NCBI GenBank assembly: GCA_003550305.1
Contig: QKYT01000449.1
Coordinates: 51,982 to 74,049 of the forward strand
Direction of reading: 5' to 3'
Origin: Glomus cerebriforme
Taxonomy: Eukaryota; Glomeromycota; Glomeromycetes; Glomerales; Glomeraceae
DNA: 22,068 bases
Position numbers and translations under genes: made by a program. Positions within the stretch are counted from its first letter, which is position 1, and each line of letters begins with the position of its first letter. Under the pieces are notes generated by a model. It was not told the DNA's origin, searched no databases, and worked only from the letters and a program-made list of their open reading frames with translations. Shown piece after piece: positions 9,408 to 20,486 of this stretch.

Positions 9408-11104
9408 ATGACATCAGCAAAATTATGGGGCGGTCGTTTCAGTGGAAAAACCGATCCATTAATGGACAAATTTAACGCATCAATAAATTTTGATAAGAAA
9501 TTATATGAAGCAGATTTATTAGGATCCCAAGCATACGCAAAAGCACTATTTCGTCGTAGTATTATTACGACTGAAGAAAAAGATACCATAGTTAATGGAC
9601 TTGAAGATGTACTTAAAGAATGGAGAGAAGGTACTTTTATTATTAAAGAAGGGGATGAAGATATTCATACAGCTAATGAAAGAAGATTAGGTGAATTAGT
9701 TGGTAGTGTAGCTGGAAAATTACATACAGGAAGAAGTAGAAATGACCAAGTTGCCACTGATTTTAGATTATGGGCAAGAGAAGAAGCAAAGAAATTACTT
9801 GTTTATCTCAAACAATTGATTTCTGTGACTGTTGAAAGAGCCGAAAAAGATATTGATGTGATCATGCCTGGTTATACCCATCTTCAGGTTGGTTTATTGT
9901 ATGATTTATGTATAATACTCCAAAAATTAATTAATTCCTTTTCTTTCTTTTTCCCTCAAATACAATAGCGAGCGCAACCAATTAGATGGAGTCATTGGCT
10001 ATTGACATATGCATGGAGTTGGCAAGCAGATGCGGAACGTTTAACGCAAATAATTGATAGATTAAATGTACTTCCATTAGGTAGTGGAGCATTGGCAGGA
10101 AATCCATTTAACATTGATAGAGAATTTTTGGCAAAAGAATTAGGTTTCAAAGGTGTTATTCAAAATAGTCTACATGGAGTTAGTGATAGAGATTTTGTTG
10201 CTGAATTATTATTTTGGTCTTCCATGACTATGATACATATTAGTAGATTTTCTGAAGATTTAATTTTATATTCTACAAGTGAATTTGGATTTGTTACTTT
10301 GGCTGATGCTTATAGTACTGGTAGTAGTTTAATGCCTCAAAAAAAAAACCCTGATAGTCTTGAATTATTACGTGGTAAATCTGGACGTGTTTATGGCCAG
10401 GTAAATATCACACAGGAAAGGATATCGTATTGTTATTTTAAAAAGATTCTTTAACATATATATTTTTTTCTTACTGTAGTTGTCAGGATTTCTAATGACA
10501 TATAAGGGACTTCCAAGTACTTATAACAAAGATTTACAAGAAGATAAAGAACCAGTTTTTGATGCTGCAGATACATTGTCTGGTTCATTACAAATCACTG
10601 CTGGTGTCTTATCAACCCTCACTGTAAGTAACGTCCAAAAACTTCATTTTATTTGGAATTTAGCTCAACATTTTCTTTTATTTTTTTAGATTTATCCCGA
10701 AAAAATGAAACAAAGTCTAAGTATTGATATGCTGGCTACAGATTTAGCTGAATATCTAGTTCGCAAAGGGGTAATTACTATCTTCAACCCATTTTAAAAT
10801 AAAACATCTAAATTATTTTTATCATATTCATCATTCTCACACTCTTATTTATCATCCTAAGGTTCCATTCCGTGAAACTCATCATATTGCAGGTGCTGCA
10901 GTTCGTTTAGCAGAAGATCGTAATACAACAATGTCTAATTTAACTTTAGAAGATTTTAAACAACTTCATCAAGCTTTTGAAGATGATGTCAGCTTAATTT
11001 GGGATTATGAAAAAAGTATTGAAAATAGATGTAGTCTTGGTGGTACTAGTAAACGAACTGTACAAGAGCAAATTACTAAATTATCTAAATGGTTAAATGA
11101 ATGA
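9408..11104 (+). CDS. ARG4: Argininosuccinate lyase (EC 4.3.2.1), five exons, complete
   Basis: Argininosuccinate lyase splits argininosuccinate into arginine and fumarate, the last step of arginine synthesis, as a homotetramer of the fumarase/aspartase superfamily. Exons are 9408-9887, 9969-10400, 10480-10623, 10690-10770 and 10862-11104; all four introns (66-91 nt) are GT-AG and phase 0. They add up to 459 aa, the usual size. Family hallmarks: the N-terminal [30 protein letters not shown] (about 85-96); [20 protein letters not shown] (about 103-122); GYTHLQ ending at residue 160, with His158 at the catalytic histidine position; the signature [12 protein letters not shown] at about 278-289, with the catalytic serine at about 279; then [20 protein letters not shown]. 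The start is chosen because the N-terminal motif follows it immediately. The reading frame is intact, unlike the surrounding relics. It probably acts in the cytosol, as in yeast. The fungal name ARG4 is by homology. Confidence 0.97.
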
Positions 11105-12061
11105 AGATTAGGAATCAGGGGAATTAAAAGGAGTTTAAAAAAGTTAAAAACGCAATGATATAGTAGTATAAGTTATATGTAGTTATATAGATTTTTAATA
11201 TGTTTATCATTTTAATATCATTTAAATTAAATTGTTTTTCATATAAAGAAGGATGATGATCATTTAAATATCGCTGCAATTAATCATTAATTACGTACAA
11301 CAGCCATAAAATTTACCTAAGTTGGAAATAATACACGTCGACCTTCGAGAAGTATAATATGAAGATTGTTACACAATGCTCCCTGAATTTATGTTTCAAT
11401 AGCAAATATTCAAAAAAATCATTATCATTTCTCTTATTTTGCCCGGCGAAATACTTCGCGGAATTCTCCTCAATTTAGGAGATGATTGAATAATCGTAAA
11501 AAATCTTTATTTAGTTATCGTCGATAATCAATTATTATTCAAATTTTTACTGTATGTGATTTATTAATTATTTATAAAGTACAAAATGAAGATAAATTTC
11601 ATTTCTGCAGGTCCATCGATTACGCGCATATGTTTAAACATTAAATGCAGCATACAGAAAGTGTTTGAATATAAAGATTTTACCATTTACGTAATTATCC
11701 GTTGGTCTTAAGTTCATGATTGGTTAAATTGGTTACGCTTTGAATTGACATGTGGGAAAATTGGAAATTATAGAACCAGTAAACAATTTATTATTATAAA
11801 CCAAAAAAATTCAAGAAAAACTTTTTAAAATAAGCTACCTCTGATCCATTATCATGGGCAATAAACTGTACGTACGATCATTGGCTGCATTATAAATTAA
11901 AAATATATATATATATTTTTTAATGATAATAGTCTTTCATCCTTAAAATATCGTTTCTTTTTTCTCTCTTACTGGAATTATTAATGACTTTGGTCTCTTA
12001 ATATATCGTAAAATTTTCACTATACTGTAGTATTTAATCCAACTTAATCTTTAAATTCGTA
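11105..12061. other. Intergenic region between ARG4 and the seven-pass membrane gene
   Basis: This spacer is AT-rich and has no supported gene. A short GCGAA-ATAC-TTCGC palindrome lies near 11452-11465. A (TA)n run lies near 11905-11918, about 140-155 bp before the next start codon. It presumably holds the ARG4 3' end and the promoter of the next gene, but no specific signal is convincing. Confidence 0.4.
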
Positions 12062-13512
12062 ATGGTAGAACTTGATAATAATTATGCTCGAATGTGTCAT
12101 TTTGATCAAAATATAAATAGGAAATATTGTGTATGTGATTTTAGGATAAACATTCACCGATGTGATCATAATGAATTTTTTGTAAGTGCTAGTTGGATAA
12201 CTCTCATATTAACCTTAATCAATTCAGCATTTGGAGCGATGTTTTTGTATTATTTAGTCAAAATAAAAGGCAGCCTTTTTTTCTTTCTTCTACAAGAGAG
12301 AGGGGTATCCTAAGGCCTAAACCTATACATTCATTTCATTTATTAGTTTTAGCCTATAATTCAGGTAATGCCCGTTGGTTGAATCACGTGAGTTAATATA
12401 ATGAAGTTATACTAATTATTATTTGTTCCGTTTAGCATTGGCATTTAATACAATATGTTTGATTACAGAATCATATCCTAACGTTATATGGGCAGAATGT
12501 AAGCCTTTTAAAGTTTAAATATTTTTAATTCTCGATAATAAATTTAATTATCTTCAATATAGTAGGTTATTTTTTACCACTTGCAATATGCGGTTCGCTT
12601 GCAATTTTCAATCCATTAAGTCTTGGTAAGTTTAATGTAATCGATGCAAAAAAAAATTTTTTCCTCAAAATTTCATTCTAAAATTTTCAATTTATAATTA
12701 GTTTATTCAATACCATCCATTGATTCAGAATCGGATGATTTTAACAGGCCGAATAAAAATTTTTTAGACATAATGGGATTTATTTTTATTATTCATCCAT
12801 ATATTTTATTTATTCCATCAGTAGTATTATCTGGATATTACTCTGATATAAATGATTTTAAAAATGCAACATTTTATTTTAAAATACATTACATAAGTTG
12901 GGCTATTAGTGCCGTTTTTTATTTGACTTTACTATCTTATCTTTATTATAAATTAATTAATATAATTAATTACCAAATTAAATTTATGGAACAAAATGAT
13001 GACAATAATTATGATATTAATATTTGGAGAAGAGCTAAAAGAAATGTAAGTTATATAGAAAAATAATGTTTTTTTTAAAAAAAAACAACAGATTTAATTT
13101 TGAATTTTATATTGTAGATAAATAATCCAATGATACATCTTATAGGAGGAGTAATATTTCAAATCATTCTTTCAATAACATTTGCAGTTTCTTATAAAGA
13201 AATAACTATATTTATTGATGGAATAAATATTTTATATTATTTTTGTTGGAATATTTTAATTCCATTTACTGGACTTATTAGTGAGATATCATTTTTATAC
13301 AAGTAAGTTATTAACATTTAATTTTATTTTATTATTTTAATAATATATAATTAATTGTATTAAATAATAATTTAAATTTTTTTTTTTTTTGTAGCATTTT
13401 ATTTTTAAATAAAAAGCCAAAATGGTGGTTTATATTAAAGAGTAATTCTCAACAAAGTCAAATTATAAAATATAATATTGATATTAATAATAGTAATAAT
13501 ACTAGTATTTAA
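12062..13512 (+). CDS. Putative seven-transmembrane protein, six exons, one apparent frameshift
   Basis: Exons: 12062-12364, 12436-12498, 12563-12625, 12702-13045, 13118-13302 and 13395-13512. All introns are GT-AG (64-92 nt), mostly with GTAAG or GTAATG donors. Exon 1 needs one extra A in the AAAA run at 12265-12268: the frame then passes from LYYLVKIK into RQPFFLSSTRERGILRPKP. With it the coding length is 1077 nt, 358 aa. Hydrophobic segments fall at about residues 43-66, 93-112, 118-142, 169-190, 207-229, 264-283 and 296-318. The N-terminus before the first has four Cys (12, 23, 25, 34), and the C-tail is Asn/Ser-rich. The topology resembles fungal GPCR-like receptors, but no diagnostic motif is seen and the family is not recognised. 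The missing base could be an assembly error or a true lesion. Confidence 0.7.
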
Positions 13513-14571
13513 ATTCATAAATAATTAATAAAAACTAAATAAATAAAAAAAGGATTTGCTAAAGATTCAACTGGTAATTTTTATCACTGAAAATTATAAT
13601 TTTAGCAAACAAAAAATACTTGTTACAAAAATGTTAATTTGATTAATAAATATGCAAATATTAATAAAATTTTAATATTTCTCTAGGTAAAATAATATTA
13701 AAAAAATTTAAATTTACTAAAATATCTAATTATTTAATTATTTATACAATAAAAAATAACTGATTAATAATATATAAAAATATTTATTAATTATAATAAT
13801 TGCATTTTTTAATCTTAAAGAAACACTTTATTTAATACCAAAGTATTAAAATTATACTTTGAAGTTAAAAATAAAAATTTAAAAATTAGTATAATTATAA
13901 AAAGTATATATAATTCTATCAATATTTAAGATAAACTTATAAAAATTTATATATAAATAAATTTAAATCTGTTAAACAATATTGCCTAATTTTAAAGAAA
14001 TTTTTATTTATTATCAAAATATTAAAAATATATTCTGAAATTAAGAAATTAAAAAACATAAATTTAAAAATTAGTAAAAATATTATATCAGAAAATTTTT
14101 AATGCAAAAATTTGCATAAATTTATATACTATAATATTTTATGTTTTTAAACCTATTGCAAATTTATATAAATGTAATATTCTGTAACTTTTCATAATAT
14201 TTCATAATTTTACAATATATAATATTCCATAATTTTATATAAAGTATCTTTTTATAATATTTTATAATATTTTATTAATTTTACAATATGTAATATAGTT
14301 TACATTTTATAATTTTTCATAATATTTTGCAATTTTATAATGTGTAATATTCTATAATCTTTGTAAAAAAATTACAAATATTTTTAATATATAAAAATAA
14401 TAGTATTAGAAGTATAAGAGAAGAAGTAAGTTAGTAATAATAAGTAAAAAGAGTAAAAGAAATATAATTAGTAGTATTAATATTATTAGTATTAGAAATA
14501 TAAGTAAAAAAAAAAGGTAAAAAAAACATGGTAAGTATGGTGAATAACAATATAAGATATTCACTTTTTAT
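13513..14571. repeat. Extremely AT-rich intergenic region with internal repeats
   Basis: AATAAA-type words follow the stop at about 13527-13547 and may serve as the polyadenylation region of the membrane-protein gene. A short inverted pair of TTTGCTAAA words lies at about 13555 and 13602. About 13800-13925 and 13980-14100 are diverged direct copies (TTAAAGAAA...TTTATTTA...AATATTAAAA...AAAAATTAGTA). From 14100 to 14370, words of the AATATTCYATAATTTT / TTTTACAATATRTAATAT type recur many times. A purine-rich block follows at 14400-14520. No gene is seen. Confidence 0.55.
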
Positions 14572-14961
14572 TTAAGGGTAGAGTGAAATTATGTAATCAT
14601 TAATTAGTAAATCCATGTTGAAAAAAAATTTTTTTTTATCATGACTTTCGTACAAGTCTACTTTTCTAAAAAAAATAGCAAAACAAATTTCAAACTGTAG
14701 TTAACAACTTCTAAGAACCTCAGCTTTCAACTTGTGGTAAAAAAAATTTACATTATTTAGTAAACTTTTTGTTAAAATAGTAAAAAAGTAACTTGACACT
14801 TTTCTCATAAACGCATTTTTTTCTCATAAATGAAATCATACTAAGAAAAACTGTAAAGAACTTCATAAATAACATAAAAACAAAGTTTACTTGTATGTTA
14901 TTATGTAAAAAGTAGAAGATTTTCTTATATTAATAAAAATAATTATCTTATTATATAGATA

Positions 14962-15914
14962 ATGGCTTTTAAATGGTACAAGGCACTTATTATGCAAGAT
15001 TTTAACAATCACAAAGCTTTTAAACGAACAAATGGCAGTTGGATAGTAGTTGATTATTCTTTCAGCCTTCATATTTTGGATTTACATAAAAAGTTAAAGG
15101 CATTTGATTTCACTTCTGATACAACAAAAAATATCTCTGTTGCTGAAGAAAAAAATCGTAATGCTAGTTATCTTTTTCTTCGCAATCAAGAAGTAGTGGA
15201 TTATTCGTTAATACTATTATTACTTGGATATGTTATTTTTATAACCACAGGTAAAAAAAAATTATATATATTTTTTTTATGTAAATAGCCATTAACAATA
15301 TTATGATTTAATGCTTACAGGTAATAAACGATTCAAGTTGTCAAGTTTAGAAAATAATAATCAGTTACTTTTTCATTAGGAAAAGTTTGGTTCTGATGTA
15401 TCATATATTAAAAGAAAGGCTTGTATTTTATTATATGTTAAAGAAATATGGACTTGATTCTACCAATTCTATTCATTACATACTTGGCTTTAATATCCCA
15501 GAGATAGTTGATAAGTTAAGACAACTTGTTCATAAAAAATTTGAAATTATTTAAACTGAAAAATTCAAAGTTAGTTAATGCAAAACAAAAGGAAACAACA
15601 TTACGCCATAGTTTAAAAAGAGATTGGGAAAAAATTAATAAAACAATTTATGAAAATAACAAAAATAATAAAAATATTATACTTCATGGAATTCAAGTTG
15701 AATCTGACAGGAAAATGTTATCCACTAAAAAAACACAAGCTTTAATATTAAAGAATATAGAAAATACAAAAACAATTTATTCTCAAAACAGAACTATTAA
15801 AATACTTAAAGGAAAAATTTAAAAAAAAGAAACAGACATTAATGTTTTTACAAATAATAAAAGAGAAATTCAAAAATTGATAGAAAATGAAATAGAAGAA
15901 AAAAATTTGGATTG
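14962..15914 (+). pseudogene. N-terminal part of the transposon protein, unknown domain plus coiled coil
   Basis: An open stretch starts at Met 14962 (MAFKWYKALIMQDFNNHKAF) and runs to an intron at 15251-15320 (GTAAAA...CTTACAG), then continues as NKRFKLSSLENNNQLLFH to a TAG. After one-base shifts the path goes through MLKKYGLDSTNSIHYILGFN and IPEIVDKLRQLVHKKFEII. It then enters a Lys/Asn/Glu-rich helical region (15526-15822) with RHSLKRDWEKINKTIYENN, followed by KREIQKLIENEIEEKNLD up to a TGA at 15913-15915. The family is not recognised. Position, strand and the continuing frame after it suggest it is the N-terminal half of the transposase protein, possibly DNA-binding or oligomerising. Confidence 0.45.
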
Positions 15915-15989
15915 ACTATTTTTATGAGTACTTCATATTATCTTTCCATTCACCTTATTCTAATTGTCATGATATTATAGTATCAAACT

Positions 15990-18133
15990 GAATATTTTAT
16001 ACCACACTAATAGGATTCAATTTAACTTGTAATATTAAATATCTTCTTTGCAAAATATCAATGCAATATTTAAATGAAGATTTAGGAGTAAAATATTTTC
16101 ATTTAGTTGTGGGTGTGACACTCACTGGTCAAAAACTGATCTATCTTACAGATATCTTATAAATATCGGGTACCCAAAATGCAGAAAATCTGCTATACAT
16201 TGGGTACCCAATATGTATACTATAGAATTAAAAAATACAATTTATTAATTATCTCGCTATCCAGTGATCATAAAAAGATGAAATATAGCTCATTCGATTC
16301 GTCTCACTGAGACGTATCGAATGGTACTAATTGCGCATTTTTAGGTATGATAGATGCTGAGATATTCGATAAATCAGCATTTTTTGTTTGTTTTTTTACG
16401 ATTTATCGAATATCTCAGCATCTATCGCACCTAGAAATGCGCAATTAGTACCATTCGATACGTCTCAGTGAGACGAATCGAATAAGCTATATTTCATCTT
16501 TTTATGATCACTGGATAGCGAGATAATTAATAAATTGTATTTTTTTAATTCTATAGTATACATATTGGGTACCCGATGTATAGCAGATTTTCTGCATTTT
16601 GGGTACCCGATATTTATAAGATATTTATAAGATATCTGTAAGATATCTGTAAGATAGATCAGTTTTTGACCAGTGACTTGCTAGTGGGATGAATAGAAAT
16701 TCATTTCAAAATGCATTAGCAACAATTGAAATAATAAACTAATGTAGCAAACAATCTTACCATAATTATTAAAATCACATGTATAAACCTATTATTGAAA
16801 GCACAAAACAAAGTAGTAAAACAATTTTACTTGAAATTCTTGATCATTTAAAAAATATTTATTTACCAGGACAAGAAAAAGTATTGTCTATTGGTTTTAA
16901 TTGCTCATGGTCATATTCTCACAATACACATCAAGCCAGTGACAAGTTTTTATATTTAGAAAATCTTCCTGGTATATAGAACTAGCAACATGGTTTATAA
17001 ATAAAATAAACAAACTAAAACTAAATCTACTTTTAGGTTATAATTATCAACCTGTAATTGCATTTCATACAATAGAAAATTCTCGTTCAGTAAAGTATAA
17101 TGATTCTTCAAAAATTGTGCATAAAGGAAACTTTGATAGAACTTTTAGACAAATGGAGCATGCAATCCTACTTGCATTATTAAATGATATAATACCAATA
17201 TTAGAAGAAACTGATTTTACTATACATATATGTGTGGATGGTAATCTTGAGACTAATAGAACCTTAGCATGTATTTCTGCAGTAAGCCGTATATTTGCTG
17301 ATCTAAAGTATATTAGCAAAAACATTCGAAAAAATTTAAGTAAGTAAAAAGAAAAATTATTATAAATAATATTTACTTTCTTTACTAATATTTTATAAAA
17401 AATAATATCAAAAGTGAAAAAACAATATTTATGTTGGCACCCTTTTGAACAACATATTATGAGGTACTTCAATTCCTGCATATTTAGTGCTGGACTCCAG
17501 AAAAAAAACAATCAAGATGATGTACTAACTGAAGAAGAAATGTGATACGTACAAGTAGAAGGTTTAATCTGGCATTTACTTGATGATCATAGTATATGTT
17601 GGAATGATATTTGTTGGATGAAAAATAATCCAGAATTACAATTACAAGGATCAACTTTAAAAAATTATACCCAAACTGAAATAGATAATTTTAGAAATGT
17701 TATTATACCAATTTTTTGTATACCATTTGGTCAAGAACTTGTAACCACACTTCATACCTCTCATAATGAAATATTTAATAGAAAAATCCTAAAATATTTG
17801 GATAAGTGAATTGACTATTGGGCTTCATATAGTACTTGGCATGCATTGGCAGTGATTGATCAAAATGATGGATTAGATACAATAATTTCAAGTATAATAG
17901 CTACTAGAATAGATTTTTCATATTCTGATGCATGTAATATATTGAAATTTGTTCAGAAAAAATCCCAACAGGTTATTAAAAATCGTAATACAATTTAACA
18001 AAGAAATGAAACAAGGAAAGAACAATATGCAAATGAAAAAAAAGAACTTACCAGCTTTGATTTTAATAAGGTAATTGTAAGTTTTTTTTTATTTAATTAT
18101 ATAAAACTTATTAACAAATTTTTTTTATTATAG
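15990..18133 (+). pseudogene. DDE-type transposase domain (Mutator/Kolobok-like), decayed
   Basis: The frame NIKYLLCKISMQYLNEDLG leads to HLVVGVTL (about 16120). It is cut by the foldback element and resumes as ASGMNRNSFQNALATIEI at 16679. Key blocks are LSIGFNCSWSYSHNTHQAS (16888-16943), VIAFHTIENSRSVKYND (17055-17105), GNFDRTFRQMEHAILLALL, IHICVDGNLETNRTLA (17225-17270), FADLKYISKNIRKN, and TTLHTSHNEIFNRKILKYLD (17741-17806). Likely acidic positions are the Asn at 16899-16901 where the first Asp is expected, Asp at 17237-17239, and Glu at 17768-17770. In-frame introns at 16972-17036, 17340-17414 and 18071-18133 are GT-AG. Stops at 17542, 17807 and 17996 each differ by one transition from a likely Arg or Gln codon. 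The pattern FxxSWS...VDG...HNE fits Mutator-like/Kolobok DDE transposases. Confidence 0.65.
16123..16675. mobile_element. CACTA-type foldback element (553 bp) with ACT target duplication
   Basis: Almost the whole element is a palindrome: left arm 16123-16375, a 24-nt loop, right arm 16400-16675. The ends read CACTGGTCAAAAACTGATC and its complement. ACT flanks it on both sides (16120-16122 and 16676-16678). Removing the element with one ACT restores VVGVTL-ASGMNRN in the transposase frame. CACTG-type ends and a 3-bp duplication are the hallmarks of the CACTA superfamily. GGGTACCC occurs twice in each arm, as subterminal binding sites might. The right arm is longer because ATATTTATAAG and ATATCTGTAAG are each doubled. 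Confidence 0.85.
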
Positions 18134-20125
18134 GAATTGGTATCTTATAAAAGTAAAGTATCTGAATAAATTCGTGAAGATATATTTTGACTATCATTTG
18201 GTGAACTTTTAACAGATTTTGGAATTATTGTAAAGTGTGTTACATATCATGCCTTTGCAAAAAAAAGTTTATATAGCTTGTGTGATCTTTGTTTATTCTA
18301 CATGAATGTAGGCTTGTAGGATCAAATTGTTAATGATAAATATATATCTAAAGAATAATAGCCAAAAACATCTGAAATAGAAATACTTATCTTACTTGCT
18401 GCAACAAAAATTTTTGGTTTTGATAAGTTTTGAAATGGACAAGCAGAAGCAATTAATGCTTACTTGAATGGTAATGATACATTTGTATTCATGAAAACTG
18501 ATGGAGGAAAGACTCTATGTTATGCTTTATCAGCTATTTGTTCTAAAAGTCTTATTATTGTATTTAGTCCTCTTAAAGCACTTATGGAGGATCAAAAAGT
18601 TGTTATATTTATCATTATTTTATTATTATATTAGCATAACAGATTTTACACTTACTTCTTTTCTTTTTATAGCGAGAACTTATAAAAGTAGGCATCCCAT
18701 GTGTAATCTTATATGTTAATCTAATACAAGGAACTAATATTCAAGAAAAAATATTTGAAGAAATAGCGTGTGGTTTGATAAAAATACTATTTGTTATACC
18801 TGAGAAATTGGTATCCAATGGAGGATTTTGCAGATTTATTTCACAACTTTATAAGCAAAAGAAAGTTCGCTTTGTAATTAATGAAGCACACTGTATAATA
18901 GCATATCAGGATTTTAGGTAAATATAACAACAAAATACTTATAATTCTTTAGTAATTATAAAATAAAATTATTATTATTTTTTTTAAAAAAGCTTGAACA
19001 CAACTTGGAATGTTAAAATAACAATAGAAATTAGCACCAATCATGTTACTTACAGCAATGTGTACTCGATTAGAAGTAGATGAAATTCTTATAAATTTAA
19101 TTATTGAAGAAGATAAATTTTCATTAATTCATAATTCTACAAGTCATTAATTAGAGATAATTTTTGAATGAAAAGAAATTTGTAATCAATATATTACTAA
19201 CATTATAGAAATAATAAACAAAAATTTACATGGCTGAACTATTATATATTGTGTAATACATTCCAGTTGTGAATGCTTACATAATAAATTACAAGAAAGT
19301 TTGAATGATATTTCAATAGATTATTTTCATGGTGGTTTACATGATGATGAAAGAGAAATAGCAATGAAAAACTGAATCTAATAATACACAAATAATGGTT
19401 GCAACATCTGCATTTGGTATGGATATCAATTCAAATAATATACTTGTTGTTATTCACGCAGAAGCACCAATAAGTATAAGTAAATATATTGTTTTATCTT
19501 ATTTTTATTTATCAAATTATTCTAATTTATACATATGTCTTGCAGCAAATCTTATTCAAGAAGCTGGATGTGCAGAACATAATAGAAACACTGCAATGCA
19601 CATTATATTTTTTAGTAAAAAAAATATGTGCATAAATTATTCAATAATAGCAGAATATTAAGAAATGTAATTTTTCCATATACTTTGCCAACTTTTTGCT
19701 TTATCAGTTATTATTTGCTAACTGGTTTTTTTTAGTAAGGAGTCTATTATAGCCAATGAACAGAATTTAACTAATAAACCTAAATGAACTGTAAACAAAA
19801 TTTTTCACAGTATAAATGCCGCCAACAGCTAATTTGGCAGTATCAAATATGGCCAGATGAAAATAAACCGCCTGTATGTAACAAATGTGATAATTGCATT
19901 AAGAGAATTGCTAATAAACTAAAATTACTTGATGGTAAGGAAGAAATAATGAAATTATTAGAAGTAATAGAGTTTCTTACACAAGAAGAACAAATTAGTC
20001 CAGAGGATGTGGTTGATATATTTAAAGGTGGAAAAATGATGAAAATAAAACAAAAAAAATGGGATACTTTGCCAGTATACCCAACTGAAAAAAGAAAGGT
20101 ATTGAAAACTAAAGAATTAGTTTAA
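18134..20125 (+). pseudogene. RecQ-type helicase domain fused downstream of the transposase, decayed
   Basis: The transposase frame continues across the 18071-18133 intron (ELVSYKSKVSE) through a linker with a CDLC pair into a RecQ helicase. Motifs in order: FGFDKF-stop-NGQAEAINAYL (18416-18460; the TGA replaces the expected Arg); MKTDGGKTLCYALSAI (motif I, TDGGKT for TGGGKT, 18491-18535); FSPLKALMEDQ (Ia); ILFVIPEKLVSNGGF; FVINEAHC (motif II, NEAH for DEAH, 18880-18891); APIMLLTAMCTRLEVDE (III, about 19040); IDYFHGGLHDDEREIAM; QIMVATSAFGMDINSNN (V, about 19393-19435); and LIQEAGCAEHNRN (VI, QAGRAGR-like, about 19550-19590). The zinc-binding part is at 19815-19895 with YKCRQQLIWQYQIW and CNKCDNC; its four Cys are kept. 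Introns at 18599-18672 and 19480-19545, and a break at 18918-18990, are visible. The lost motif residues mean it cannot be an active helicase. Confidence 0.85.
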
Positions 20126-20486
20126 TTTGTGTTAGCAAATTTAGTTATTTGTAGTTTGGTTTAAGAAAAAATAATTTTGCAAAAATCATTTAAAGGCAGT
20201 ACAAATTTATCAAGCAGTATTGTAATTGTCAGCGTGGTTCGAAGTATACAAGCAAATGCTAATATGCAAACTTGGAGTTATTTTGTTAAATAATATGTAA
20301 TAAAATTTATAGTATATAACGTGTAATTTCTTTAAATTTTTAATTTCTGCCAAAATTACAACTATTACATGAAGATCAGTTATTGTTATACTAAAAAAAT
20401 TTTACACATGAAATATTATACATGTTTACTTTACCCTTAAAGGTCCAAATTTATTTGCTTATATAATTTATCATATATTTATAATA

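Larger units (their letters stand above)
14576..20436 (+). mobile_element. TTAA-flanked DNA transposon carrying transposase-RecQ relic (Kolobok-like ends)
   Basis: The left end TTAA-GGGTAGAGTGAA (TTAA 14572-14575) and the right end, whose reverse complement is TTAA-GGGTAAAGTAAA (TTAA 20437-20440), match at 14 of 16 positions; both differences are G/A. The ends enclose the whole decayed coding region with about 390 bp before its first Met and 310 bp after its last stop. TTAA duplications with GGG termini are known for Kolobok and piggyBac elements; the transposase inside does not look like piggyBac. The span is 5861 bp, or about 5.3 kb without the later foldback insertion. The inverted repeat is short, about 12 bp, so the boundaries are probable rather than certain. 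Confidence 0.65.

Noticed and set aside
9395..9589. Minus-strand open frame over ARG4 exon 1
   Set aside because: It is the antisense shadow of the confident argininosuccinate lyase coding sequence.
17065..17511. 148-codon minus-strand open frame
   Set aside because: Antisense to the DDE transposase relic, whose motifs are clear on the plus strand; it also crosses an intron.
14962..20125. In-frame stops read as a reassigned genetic code
   Set aside because: The intact ARG4 gene ends with TGA and uses the standard code; all three stop codons interrupt the relics together with missense changes at catalytic motifs, which fits decay.
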